Shown piece after piece: positions 1-8,157 of a stretch of 64,000 nt of DNA. A model generated the notes under the pieces. The model did no database searches. It worked only from the letters and a program-made list of their open reading frames with translations, and was not told the DNA's origin. Origin of the DNA: RUG334 sp045599645 (GTDB lineage Bacteria > Muiribacteriota > Ozemobacteria > Ozemobacterales > Ozemobacteraceae); contig JAZRWI010000058.1 in NCBI GenBank assembly GCA_045599645.1, positions 32,482 through 96,481 on the forward strand, in the 5' to 3' direction. Each line of letters starts with the position of its first letter. The stretch's first letter is position 1. The position numbers were made by a program, and so were the translations under genes.

Positions 1-834
1 TCAATTTGTATACCATTGGGGGTTTGGAAGGCTGTTAAGCACGGTTCTGGTTTTGATACTGGAAGTTCAGTACTTGTATTTATTGCATACTCAATTCCTG
101 GTTGGGTAGCTGGCGTGCTTTTGTTGATGCTTCTTGGCGGTGGTTCTTATCTGAACTGGGTTCCATTAGGTGGTTACCAGTCTACTGCCATAAGTAGCGA
201 TAGCTGGCTCCATGGATATCTGCAGAAAGGTGTTCTTGTAAAAGACATTCCTGCTGACATTGTTGAAAAATATGATGATTTGAGAGCACTGAAGAATGAT
301 GAAAATTCACATATTGCTGAAACTCATCCTGCTTTCAATTCTGTTCCTGCAGAAAAGCGTGTAGCTCTTAATACTGGAACTCATGATGATTTGAGCTTTA
401 TCGGCAGAGTCCTTGATATTGCTTGGCATATGGCTCTTCCAGTTTTCTGCTATGTTCTTGGTTCTTTTGCCTCTATGACGGTTCTGATGAAAAACTCTCT
501 TATGGAAAACCTTGGTCAGGATTATGTTAGAACTGCCTTTGCCAAGGGCCTTTCTGAAAGAGTTGTTATTTTCAAGCATGCTTTGAGAAACTCATTGATT
601 CCATTGGCCACTGGTCTTGGTCATATGTTCTCAATCATACTTGCTGGCTCGTATTTGATAGAAAAAGTTTTCAATATTAACGGTTTTGGCTTGTTGGGAT
701 ACAATTCTCTTATTGCTAGAGACTATCCGGTTGTTCTTGGTTCATTAGTTATTTCAACCATACTAGGCTTATTGGGCAATATTATTTCCGACTTGTTATA
801 CTGTGTAATTGACCCGAGGATTAGATTCTCATGA
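1..834 (+). CDS. Peptide ABC transporter permease, YejB-like (5' end outside window)
   Basis: Inner-membrane permease of an oligopeptide-type ABC importer. The reading frame is open from base 1, so the gene starts upstream of the window; the TTG at 16 is internal. The visible part begins with a PLGVWKAVKHGS segment and contains the inner-membrane permease signature, with an EAA-like loop around 'YVRTAFAKGLSERVVIFKHA' (near base 520-585) that contacts the ATPases. The GGSYLNWVPL segment and a periplasmic insertion after it resemble the YejB (microcin C / peptide) branch more than classical OppB; this assignment is from memory of the family. The stop overlaps the next gene by 4 bp (ATGA), so the two permeases are translationally coupled. 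Confidence 0.9.
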   Translation, partial: SICIPLGVWKAVKHGSGFDTGSSVLVFIAYSIPGWVAGVLLLMLLGGGSYLNWVPLGGYQSTAISSDSWLHGYLQKGVLVKDIPADIVEKYDDLRALKNDENSHIAETHPAFNSVPAEKRVALNTGTHDDLSFIGRVLDIAWHMALPVFCYVLGSFASMTVLMKNSLMENLGQDYVRTAFAKGLSERVVIFKHALRNSLIPLATGLGHMFSIILAGSYLIEKVFNINGFGLLGYNSLIARDYPVVLGSLVISTILGLLGNIISDLLYCVIDPRIRFS

Positions 835-2345
835 ACGAAGAACATTACCAGAAATATAAAAAATACTACGATACACTTGCGGTTCTTGTTCTTTGGGCAA
901 TCCTTTATATCATTTGTCCAAACTTCAATAATACCGTTAATGCAGACCACACTGCTGAAGGTTTAACAACACTTGTTATTGCTATTGGACTTGTAGCATG
1001 GCTTATGCCTATATTTGTTGCTGCAGTCGGTTCTTTTGTTATGTTTTTTACAAGCCCGATTTTCCAGCGCAGATGGAGAAAGTTCAAAAGCCTTAAACGT
1101 GGTTATTATTCTTTCATACTTATAATTTCTTTGTTTGTTCTTTCTTTCTTTGCTGAATTCTTAATTAATGGCAATGCAATCATGGTTCATTATCAGGGTA
1201 AGACTAAATTTACTCTTTTTGCAACCTGCAGAGCCAGAGATTTCGGTATGAAAGGCTATGGCTCTCCAAACTATAGAGCCATGAAAGAATTCTATAAAAA
1301 GAATAATGCTGACAGAGCTGAAAGAATAAAAAACGGCACTGCTACTGAAGAAGACAACAAGTATAAAGAATGGGGCGATGACTGGGTCTGGATGCCAATT
1401 TATCCATATGGCGATACAGAATCATTGTTGAGTGAGCTCCCATGCAGACCACCGCACCCACCGACATGGCGCACTGAAAAATGGCGTGAATGCTATTTTG
1501 AAGAACAAATGTTTGATGTGCCTGTTGAAAGACCTTCTGATGAAAAGTTATTGAATGAATACAAATGTCCTGAAAGCTGGCTTAAGCTTGATGATGCTCA
1601 ATTGTATTTCAAAATGGCTCTTGCCGGAATGTTTAAGCTTAATGAAGGCGTTGAAGAACCTAAGGGTAGTCATATTCTTGGTACTGATGACCGCGGCAGA
1701 GACGTATTTGCTCGTATGGTTTATGGCTTCAGAATTTCAATGGCATTTGCTCTCATTGTAACCTTGTTCTCATACATCATAGGTATTTCTGTTGGTGCTG
1801 TTCTTGGTTATTATGGCGGCAAATTCGATATCATTGTTCAGCGTATCGTTGAAATCTGGTCTGCAATGCCATTCCTTTACACAGTTATGATTTTTGCAGC
1901 AATCATGATTCCGAATTTCTGGATGTTGGTCGGTATTCTTGTTATGTTTGACTGGATGGGCATGACCTATTACATCCGCGCTGAATTCCTTCGTGAAAAA
2001 TCTAAGGATTATGTTCAGGCTGCTAAGGCTATTGGTTGCACTGATGCTACAATCATATTCAAGCACATTCTTCCGAATGCTTTGACTCCTGTTATCTCAT
2101 TTGCTCCATTTGCTGTTGTAGCAAATATTGGTTCATTAGTATCTCTCGACTTCCTTGGCTTCGGTTTACCGGCTCCAACCTCTTCCTGGGGGGAATTACT
2201 CGGTCAGGGCCTTGGAAATCTCACTAAGCCTTGGTTGATTTTCTCACCAACCATTGCCATGTTCCTCACCTTGCTTCTGGTTTCCTTTATCGGTGAAGCA
2301 ATTAGAGAAGCTTTTGACCCGAAACAGTATTCTCGCTTGAGATAA
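831..2345 (+). CDS. Peptide ABC transporter permease, YejE/OppC-like
   Basis: Second permease of the importer, 504 residues, clearly longer than classical OppC (about 300). The extra length is an N-terminal block with about three membrane segments (residues about 13-35, 50-75, 90-110) and a hydrophilic, probably periplasmic stretch (about 115-275) rich in Trp, Pro and charged residues. The conserved OppC core follows: 'SHILGTDDRGRDVFARMVYG' near base 1668, then five or so membrane segments and the EAA loop 'YVQAAKAIGCTDATIIFKHI'. A long insertion of this kind is typical of YejE relatives. Start is the ATG overlapping the previous stop; the ATPase genes follow 12 bp downstream. Confidence 0.9.
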   Translation: MNEEHYQKYKKYYDTLAVLVLWAILYIICPNFNNTVNADHTAEGLTTLVIAIGLVAWLMPIFVAAVGSFVMFFTSPIFQRRWRKFKSLKRGYYSFILIISLFVLSFFAEFLINGNAIMVHYQGKTKFTLFATCRARDFGMKGYGSPNYRAMKEFYKKNNADRAERIKNGTATEEDNKYKEWGDDWVWMPIYPYGDTESLLSELPCRPPHPPTWRTEKWRECYFEEQMFDVPVERPSDEKLLNEYKCPESWLKLDDAQLYFKMALAGMFKLNEGVEEPKGSHILGTDDRGRDVFARMVYGFRISMAFALIVTLFSYIIGISVGAVLGYYGGKFDIIVQRIVEIWSAMPFLYTVMIFAAIMIPNFWMLVGILVMFDWMGMTYYIRAEFLREKSKDYVQAAKAIGCTDATIIFKHILPNALTPVISFAPFAVVANIGSLVSLDFLGFGLPAPTSSWGELLGQGLGNLTKPWLIFSPTIAMFLTLLLVSFIGEAIREAFDPKQYSRLR

Positions 2346-2357
2346 GGAGACACCTGA

Positions 2358-3377
2358 ATGGCTATTAATATGAATGACGATCTGTTAAGAGTAGAAGACC
2401 TTAAGACTTACTTCAAAACTGAAGCAGGTATTGCTAAGGCTGTTGACGGTGTCAGCTTCAACGTAAAGCCAGGCGAAGTTCTTGGTATCGTTGGTGAATC
2501 AGGTTCTGGTAAATCAGTTACATCACTTTCTGTTATGCAGCTGATTCCAAATCCTCCTGGCGAAATAGTAGGCGGTCATATCTACTTCGATGGCTATGAC
2601 CTTCTCGAATCATATCGTGCTAAGGATTACAATGCAATCCGCAAAATCCGTGGTAACAAGATTTCCATGATTTTCCAGGAACCAATGACAAGCTTGAATC
2701 CTGTTTTCACCATCGGCGAACAGGTTGCTGAGTCTTTGATTCTACACCAGAATATGACCAAGAAGGATGCTATGGAAGCAGCAGCTCACATGCTTGATCT
2801 CGTTGGTATTCCTTCACCACACGATAGATTGAATGATTTCCCTCATCAGTTCTCGGGTGGTATGAGACAGCGTGTTATGATTGCCATGGCTCTCGCTTGC
2901 AATCCATCACTCCTCATTGCTGACGAACCTACTACTGCATTGGACGTTACTATTCAGGCTCAGATTCTTGAATTGATGCTTGATGTTAAGGCTAAGACAG
3001 ATAATGCAGCTATTATGCTTATTACTCATGATATGGCTGTTATTGCAGAAACCTGCCAGCGCGTAGTTGTTATGTATTGTGGTAAGGTTCAGGAAATTGC
3101 TGATATTAAGAGTATTTTCAATTCCCCACAGCATCCATATACACAGGGCTTGCTTGCATCACTTCCAAAACCAGGTCAGAAGGTATACCGCTTGAGCACA
3201 ATTGATGGCATGGTTCCTTCTCTCTTTGCTCTTCCAAAGGGCTGTAGCTTCTGCACTAGATGTACACAGAAAACAAAAGAATGCGAAGAAGTTCCACCAG
3301 CAATGGTTGAAGTTGCTCCAGGTCATTTTGTTCGCTGCCATAAAGCAAAAGCAATGCAGAAAAATGCCGCTAAATAA
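2358..3377 (+). CDS. Peptide ABC transporter ATPase, OppD/DppD family
   Basis: ATP-hydrolysing subunit of the importer, 339 residues. Walker A GESGSGKS lies at residues 46-53, the Q-loop around FQEPMTSLNP, the ABC signature FSGGMRQR, Walker B LLIADEPTTALD, and the H-loop in ITHDMAVI. The C-terminal oligopeptide-transporter extension carries a cysteine cluster (CSFCTRC...C...C, residues about 295-330), which in the OppD/DppD family can hold an iron-sulfur cluster. The start ATG is preceded by AAGGAG at 2345-2350. In YejF the two ATPase halves are fused; here they are separate genes, this one and the next, 11 bp apart. Confidence 0.95.
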   Translation: MAINMNDDLLRVEDLKTYFKTEAGIAKAVDGVSFNVKPGEVLGIVGESGSGKSVTSLSVMQLIPNPPGEIVGGHIYFDGYDLLESYRAKDYNAIRKIRGNKISMIFQEPMTSLNPVFTIGEQVAESLILHQNMTKKDAMEAAAHMLDLVGIPSPHDRLNDFPHQFSGGMRQRVMIAMALACNPSLLIADEPTTALDVTIQAQILELMLDVKAKTDNAAIMLITHDMAVIAETCQRVVVMYCGKVQEIADIKSIFNSPQHPYTQGLLASLPKPGQKVYRLSTIDGMVPSLFALPKGCSFCTRCTQKTKECEEVPPAMVEVAPGHFVRCHKAKAMQKNAAK

Positions 3378-3388
3378 GGAATAGATAT

Positions 3389-4480
3389 ATGTACGACAAA
3401 AATAATCCATCTAAGCTTCTTCTTGAAGTTAAAGACCTTAAGATGTATTTCCCAGTTCTCGGCGGCGTTTTCAAAAAGAAGATTGCTGATGTTAAAGCTA
3501 TCGACGGTGTTAGCTTTGATCTGCATGAAGGTGAAACCCTTGGCCTCGTAGGTGAATCAGGCTGCGGTAAATCAACTACCGGTAAATGCTTGATGAATCT
3601 GTATCAGGCAACTAGCGGGCAGATTCTTTTCCACTCAAATCTGAGAGGTGAAGTTCCTGTTACTGCAGTAAAGAATAATGGCACTACCATTAAGGTACCA
3701 CCATTCTCTATTCCAACAGATTTGACTGTTGATATTGCTCAACTGAATAATGACCAGATGAGACCCTTCCGTTCTGAAATTCAGATGATTTTTCAGGACC
3801 CATATGCTTCACTTAACCCTCGTATGACTGTTAGTGAAATCATCATGGAACCTCTTTCAATACATGCTACAGAACTTACCAAGCAGCAGATGCGTGATAA
3901 GGTTGCATGGTTGATGGAAAAGGTTGGTCTTTCTGCTGAACAGGCAAACCGCTATCCACATGAATTTTCAGGTGGCCAGCGCCAGAGAATAGGTATAGCC
4001 AGAGCTCTTGCTACTAATCCAAGATTGGTAATTGCTGACGAACCAGTTTCTGCTCTCGACGTTTCCATTCAGGCACAGGTTATCAACCTGATGCAGGATT
4101 TGCAGGAAGAATTCGGTCTTACCTACATATTTATTGCTCATGACCTCGCTGTTGTTGAACATATTTCTGACCGTATTGCTGTTATGTATCTTGGAAATAT
4201 GGTTGAAATAGCTGAAACAGACGAATTGTTTAAGAATCCAAAGCATCCTTATACTCGTGCTTTGCTTTCTGCAATTCCTCAGCCAGATCCAAACATCAAA
4301 AAAGAAAAGCGCATTATGCTTCAGGGCGATGTTCCAACTCCATTGAACAAGCCATCAGGCTGCGGCTTCAGAACTCGTTGCCCAATTGCCTGTGAAGACT
4401 GTGCTAAGAATATCCCCCATATGATCGAAGTAGCCCCCGGCCACCTCGTTGCCTGCCCCCGCCATACGCAATATAAGTAA
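3389..4480 (+). CDS. Peptide ABC transporter ATPase, OppF/DppF family
   Basis: Second ATPase of the importer, 363 residues. Walker A GESGCGKS is at residues 55-62, the signature is FSGGQRQR, Walker B is LVIADEPVSALD and the H-loop is AHDLAVV. Between Walker A and the Q-loop there is an insertion of roughly 40 residues (LRGEVPVTAVKNNGTT onwards) not usual in short OppF proteins. The C-terminal region again has the Cys cluster (CGFRTRC..C..C...C). It is the last gene of the operon: no terminator hairpin follows, and a heptamer repeat array starts 8 bp after the stop codon. Confidence 0.95.
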   Translation: MYDKNNPSKLLLEVKDLKMYFPVLGGVFKKKIADVKAIDGVSFDLHEGETLGLVGESGCGKSTTGKCLMNLYQATSGQILFHSNLRGEVPVTAVKNNGTTIKVPPFSIPTDLTVDIAQLNNDQMRPFRSEIQMIFQDPYASLNPRMTVSEIIMEPLSIHATELTKQQMRDKVAWLMEKVGLSAEQANRYPHEFSGGQRQRIGIARALATNPRLVIADEPVSALDVSIQAQVINLMQDLQEEFGLTYIFIAHDLAVVEHISDRIAVMYLGNMVEIAETDELFKNPKHPYTRALLSAIPQPDPNIKKEKRIMLQGDVPTPLNKPSGCGFRTRCPIACEDCAKNIPHMIEVAPGHLVACPRHTQYK

Positions 4481-4488
4481 CCTCTTGA

Positions 4489-4814
4489 AAGCTCTAAGCT
4501 GTAAGCTCTAAGCTCTAAGCCCTAAGCTCTAAGCCCTAAGCTTTAAGCTGTAAGCTCTAAGCTCTAAGCTCTAAGCTCTAAGCTCTAAGCTGTAAGCTGT
4601 AAGCTCTAAGCTGTAAGCTGTAAGCTCTAAGCTCTAAGCCCTAAGCTCTAAGCTGTAAGCTGTAAGCTGTAAGCTCTAAGCCCTAAGCCCTAAGCTTTAA
4701 GCTTTAAGCTGTAAGCTGTAAGCTGTAAGCTCTAAGCCCTAAGCCCTAAGCTTTAAGCTTTAAGCTGTAAGCTCTAAGCCCTAAGCTCTAAGCTCTAAGC
4801 TCTAAGCTGTAAGC
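4489..4814. repeat. Heptanucleotide tandem array, unit AAGCTNT
   Basis: About 46 head-to-tail 7-bp units, mostly AAGCTCT, AAGCTGT, AAGCCCT and AAGCTTT, fill the spacer after the oppF-like gene. Phase is kept throughout; variation is concentrated at positions 5 and 6 of the unit. The array ends in AAGCTTAGAGCTT, a small inverted repeat. It carries stop codons in each frame and has no coding potential. It occupies most of the 4481-4881 spacer, which otherwise holds only the start region of the next gene. Confidence 0.97.
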
Positions 4815-4881
4815 TTAGAGCTTAAAACCGGTAGTTCATATAAAATATATCTATCTAATTATTTAACGATAGGAGTAGACA

Positions 4882-5307
4882 ATGGGGGATTTTAGGAAAG
4901 TTGAAGTTTGGAAAAAATCTATGGTTCTTGTAACCGAGATTTATCGAATAACAAAAGATTTTCCTAACTTTGAAAAATTTGGTGGTCTAGTAAGCCAGAT
5001 GACAAGAGCTGCCACTTCAATTCCCTCTAACATCTCTGAAGGTTGCAAGCGAGAATATGATAAAGAATATTATTATTTCTTAAGAATTGCGAGAGGGTCT
5101 ATTGGTGAACTGCAGACTCAGTTATATATTTCGGTAAATGTCGGTTATCTTACAGAAGATGATATTGAACATGCAATTAGCCTAAGTATCGAGATAGACC
5201 GTATGCTATATTCTCTGATACGGAGATTAAGCGTTAATCATCAAAATAGAGTTATGTCGGATGTTGAAGACTATGATTACCACTTAAATAACAGTGATGG
5301 CTTCTAG
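4882..5307 (+). CDS. Four-helix bundle protein (23S rRNA intervening-sequence protein family)
   Basis: 141 residues matching the four-helix-bundle family first found in 23S rRNA intervening sequences and related to the Avd accessory protein of diversity-generating retroelements. Diagnostic pieces are VEVWKKSMVLVTEIYRIT, the SQMTRAATSIPSNISEGCKR loop between helices 1 and 2, and SIGELQTQLYISVNVGYL. These proteins form small basic oligomers that probably bind nucleic acid; the cellular role outside rRNA insertions and retroelements is unknown. A GGAG lies about 8 bp before the ATG. The gene stands alone between two heptamer arrays, and its last Phe codon and TAG stop are made from units of the second array. 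No rRNA or reverse transcriptase is nearby. Confidence 0.88.
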   Translation: MGDFRKVEVWKKSMVLVTEIYRITKDFPNFEKFGGLVSQMTRAATSIPSNISEGCKREYDKEYYYFLRIARGSIGELQTQLYISVNVGYLTEDDIEHAISLSIEIDRMLYSLIRRLSVNHQNRVMSDVEDYDYHLNNSDGF

Positions 5308-5389
5308 CTTCAAGCTTCGAGCTTCGAGCTTCCAGCTTCCAGCTTCGAGCTTCCAGCTTCCAGCTTCCAGCTTCAGGCTTATAGCTAGT
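5299..5389. repeat. Heptanucleotide tandem array, unit AGCTTCN
   Basis: Thirteen 7-bp units, mainly AGCTTCC, AGCTTCG and AGCTTCA, with degenerate ends (GGCTTCT at the start, GGCTTAT and AGCTAGT at the end). The first unit overlaps the last codons of the four-helix-bundle gene, supplying its TAG stop. The same unit family makes up the array at 56841. Confidence 0.95.
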
Positions 5390-5432
5390 TCGATAAACCA
5401 CAGACAATGATAGCGCAGAAAGGATAGATTAA

Positions 5433-6257
5433 ATGCTAAAGCTGAATAACAAGAAACTACAGACTCCGGCTTTGCTGGGGATGGTTCATGTCAGACCTTT
5501 GCCAGGAACTCCATTTTATGAAAATAATCTGGATGAAGTAGTAAAGATTGCTGTCGATGAAGCTAAGGCTTATCAGAAGGCAGGATTTACCGGGATACTT
5601 CTTGAAAATATGTTCGACAGACCATACCTGAAGTGTCATGTTGGTCCTGAAATCGTAGCAGCTATGACAAGAGTAGCTTGCGAAGTAAGAAGTGCTGTTG
5701 GTAAGGATTTCCCAATAGGCATTCAGATTTTGGCTGGTGCCAACAAGGAAGCTCTTTCTGTTGCATTAATAGCTGGTCTTGATTTCATCAGAGCAGAAGG
5801 CTGTGTATTCGGTCACGTAGCTGATGAAGGCTGGATAGAAGCTTGCGCTGGTGAACTCCTCAGAGAACGTGCCAGATTAAATGCTAAGCATATTAGCATC
5901 TGGACTGATGTTCAGAAAAAGCACTCTGCTCATGCTCCAACTGCTGACCTTCCATTGGAAGACTGGGTTCATGGAGCAGAATTCTTTGGTATCGACGGTG
6001 TCATCGTAACAGGAACGGCTACCGGTGTTGCAGCAAAGACTGATGAAGTAAGCAGAGCCAAGAAGGCTAGTCCTCTTCCTGTTGCTGTAGGTTCAGGCAT
6101 TACTGCTAAGAACTGTGCTGATTATGCTTGCGCGCATGCTTGGATAGTTGGTTCGTGGATTAAAAAAGACGGATATTGGGAAAATCCATTAGATCCCAAA
6201 CGTTTAAAAGAAATGGTTGCGGCACATAAAAAAGTGCTTAAGAAGGGTAATAAGTGA
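5433..6257 (+). CDS. BtpA/SgcQ-family TIM-barrel protein
   Basis: 274 residues of the BtpA family (BtpA supports photosystem I assembly in cyanobacteria; SgcQ is an enterobacterial relative). These are predicted phosphate-binding TIM barrels with no settled reaction. Seen here: GMVHVRPLPGTP at residues 16-27, the ENMFDRPY segment, GLDFIRAEGCVFGHVADEG, and a glycine-rich phosphate-site region VIVTGTATG, followed by PVAVGSGITAKN. Length is typical for the family. An AAAGGA lies 9 bp before the ATG. A photosynthetic role is not implied; sugar-phosphate or nucleoside metabolism has been suggested for relatives, but nothing nearby supports it. The following small genes may be co-transcribed (56 bp gap). 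Confidence 0.88.
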   Translation: MLKLNNKKLQTPALLGMVHVRPLPGTPFYENNLDEVVKIAVDEAKAYQKAGFTGILLENMFDRPYLKCHVGPEIVAAMTRVACEVRSAVGKDFPIGIQILAGANKEALSVALIAGLDFIRAEGCVFGHVADEGWIEACAGELLRERARLNAKHISIWTDVQKKHSAHAPTADLPLEDWVHGAEFFGIDGVIVTGTATGVAAKTDEVSRAKKASPLPVAVGSGITAKNCADYACAHAWIVGSWIKKDGYWENPLDPKRLKEMVAAHKKVLKKGNK

Positions 6258-6313
6258 GTCCTTTTGCAGTTGTTTCCATACTAAAACTATAATAATTCTT
6301 ATGGAGATATAAA

Positions 6314-6772
6314 ATGGCTTTTGAATTTAATACAAGTGTTGCTAATGTAAAAAAATATTTGGGATTAATTGAAGATTTCAAAAAGAATTATGGCATGGAA
6401 GTAAACGAAGTGTCTGTAAACAGCGATCCGTTACTTTTTATAGGTGTCATAAAAACTGAAAATCTTGCAGATGTAATGAGAGATATCGAAGCAAACTTCG
6501 GTGAACCGTATAAAAGAGGCGGTGACCCCGCTCATTACGCAAATCTGAATGATCAGTTCATTATTGATATAGGCGGTGTTAGAACCGACCAGATTCTTTA
6601 TAGCATTGAAGTTTACGAAAGAACAAATTTCTATTGCGCAATATGGCCTTGGACTTCAAAACCAGAATTTACTTCTATCCGTTTTGGATTGATTGCTTAT
6701 TCAAGAAAATTCCAGTCTGATTTTACTGCAGAATTAGAAGGGGTTTTCAATCAATATAAAAAGCTTAGTTGA
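6314..6772 (+). CDS. Conserved hypothetical protein, first of two tandem paralogues
   Basis: 152 residues, soluble, no signal peptide or membrane segment; I do not recognise the family. It is clearly homologous to the next protein. Shared blocks, in order: DPLLFIGV, FGEPYKRGGDPAHYANLNDQ, IGGVRTDQILY, FYCAIWPW and TSIRFGLIAYSR. The pattern looks like an alpha/beta fold with a conserved aromatic FYCA-WPW core. A GGAG lies 9 bp before the ATG. The stop overlaps or nearly touches the next start, so the two are probably made together and may form a heterodimer (inference). Confidence 0.8.
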   Translation: MAFEFNTSVANVKKYLGLIEDFKKNYGMEVNEVSVNSDPLLFIGVIKTENLADVMRDIEANFGEPYKRGGDPAHYANLNDQFIIDIGGVRTDQILYSIEVYERTNFYCAIWPWTSKPEFTSIRFGLIAYSRKFQSDFTAELEGVFNQYKKLS

Positions 6773-6774
6773 TT

Positions 6775-7203
6775 ATGGATATTGCAGAGAACGTAAAAGC
6801 TATCAAACAAACACTGAAATTAATCAGTGTCTTAGAAAAGAATTTCAGTGTTAAACCAAATAACAGTAATAATGACGACCCTACACTTTACATTGGGGTT
6901 GCTCAGTCTGATATTGTGGAAGCATTGACCCCTGAAGTAGAAAAATATTTTGAAAAGCCTTACAAAAAGGCTGGAGATTCAGCTTTCTGGGGTAATCTGT
7001 TTGATAACTTCATTAAATCTGTTGGGGGAATAAATAAAGACCAGACTCTTTATAAAAAACAGATTGATGACGGTGTTTTTCTATATTGTGCTTTCTGGCC
7101 CTGGGGAACAGCCCCGGTTAAAACTTCAATCCGTATTGGTCTTATGTGCTCTTCTAGGGAATTAGACGAGCAATATGCCAGGGAATTGAAGGGTTATTTC
7201 TGA
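6775..7203 (+). CDS. Conserved hypothetical protein, second tandem paralogue
   Basis: 142 residues from the ATG at 6775; a TTG at 6769 would add two residues and overlap the previous stop. I prefer the ATG, though no clear ribosome site is visible and coupling to the upstream gene is likely. Shared blocks with the preceding protein are DPTLYIGV, FEKPYKKAGDSAFWGNLFD, VGGINKDQTLY, LYCAFWPWG and TSIRIGLMCSSR, at roughly 35-40% identity. This indicates an old local duplication with both copies kept. Function unknown. Confidence 0.78.
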   Translation: MDIAENVKAIKQTLKLISVLEKNFSVKPNNSNNDDPTLYIGVAQSDIVEALTPEVEKYFEKPYKKAGDSAFWGNLFDNFIKSVGGINKDQTLYKKQIDDGVFLYCAFWPWGTAPVKTSIRIGLMCSSRELDEQYARELKGYF

Positions 7204-7216
7204 TTATTCCTCATAT

Positions 7217-7489
7217 ATGGAAGAAATAGTAACGATACCTATCAATGGCGTTTTAGACCTTCACACATTTCAACCGAAGGAAGTAAAGCCATTGATAGTT
7301 GATTACCTGAGTGAATGTGTTAAGAAAAATATTAAACATGTTCGCATTATTCACGGTAAGGGTATAGGTAATCTCAGAAGAACCGTGGAAGCGTTGCTTC
7401 CTAAACTTGATGTAGTTGAATCCTGGCAACCGGCACCTGCTGATGCGGGGCATTGGGGAGCCACTCTGGTTACTCTTAAAATCAATTAA
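7217..7489 (+). CDS. Smr-domain protein (stand-alone)
   Basis: 90 residues consisting of a single Smr domain, as in the C-terminus of MutS2 and in YdaL/SmrB-type nucleases. Visible motifs: LDLHTF near residue 13-18, the RIIHGKGIGNLRRTV block, and AGHWGATLVTL at the end. Smr domains nick or cleave DNA or RNA; SmrB cuts mRNA at collided ribosomes. A stand-alone domain this small lacks partner domains, so substrate is unknown. No strong ribosome site is seen before the ATG. The gene meets the minus-strand YkuD-like gene tail to tail with a 4-bp overlap. Confidence 0.85.
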   Translation: MEEIVTIPINGVLDLHTFQPKEVKPLIVDYLSECVKKNIKHVRIIHGKGIGNLRRTVEALLPKLDVVESWQPAPADAGHWGATLVTLKIN

Positions 7490-8154
7490 GGCAGAATAGT
7501 GACTGGGCAACCTACAGGAATATTCCAGTAAAGTTCTTCCATATCAGCATTGTGCATCGAAACAGAGCCATCTTTTGTCCAGCTGCTCTCAGCACCAAAA
7601 CCATGGATTCCAATATTCCCGCCTAGATTTGTGTCTGCCGGTGGTGGATTGCCGTTCTGTTCAGCCTGATTAATATGAATTTCGTCAGCTGTAGATATTA
7701 TATGATTTACAGTTGCTCTATTTGCATCATCAGAGGATGGATAATTTATCTGAAGAAACATGTGATATGTATGATCAGGTTCTTTATTGCAGATATAATA
7801 CTGGCCTTCTGGGGTTCTCATATCGTCCTTATCCTGCTTTCTTCCTGTTGCACGGCCAAGGCCGATAGGATAAGAGGCTATTGCTAAATTATTTGAGTAG
7901 ACTGTAAGTTCTCTATATTTTTTTCTAATTATTATTTCAGGATTAAAATTGTCTCGCGTTAGGTTATTAGCAACGAGCAATTCATTGTATCTTGTTTTGG
8001 CACTCTGTTCACCCCGGTTTTGGAAACAGCTTTTTAATTCTTCCCAAAGGAAATACTTGGCTGGAGTTATTGCTACCCACAGGAATAGAACTATGGTTAG
8101 AACTATCAAGCCATGAAAAAAAGCATCGCCAAGGTATGTAACAGGTTTTTTCAT
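7486..8154 (-). CDS. YkuD (L,D-transpeptidase fold) protein with Cys replaced by Ser
   Basis: 222 residues: one N-terminal membrane anchor (about 13-32), then a YkuD catalytic fold from about residue 74. The fold is supported by RELTVYSNNLAIASYPIGLG, the TPEGQYYICNKEP strand, and the active-site region with IHG at 183-185 and WTKDGSVSMHNADMEELYW at 192-210. In active L,D-transpeptidases the second motif reads GC(I/V)RM or GCIA(L/V); here the residue after Gly196 is Ser197 (codon TCT), so the catalytic Cys is missing, and the following Arg is Ser199. C216 lies in the terminal strand, where Thr is usual. It may be a non-catalytic peptidoglycan binder or a serine variant. Probably expressed with the VTT gene just upstream (3 bp gap). 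Confidence 0.82.
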   Translation of the reverse strand: MKKPVTYLGDAFFHGLIVLTIVLFLWVAITPAKYFLWEELKSCFQNRGEQSAKTRYNELLVANNLTRDNFNPEIIIRKKYRELTVYSNNLAIASYPIGLGRATGRKQDKDDMRTPEGQYYICNKEPDHTYHMFLQINYPSSDDANRATVNHIISTADEIHINQAEQNGNPPPADTNLGGNIGIHGFGAESSWTKDGSVSMHNADMEELYWNIPVGCPVTILP

Positions 8155-8157
8155 TTT

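Noticed and set aside
4489..5389. Possible CRISPR array
   Set aside because: Period is 7 bp with no spacers, and no cas gene is present in the window.
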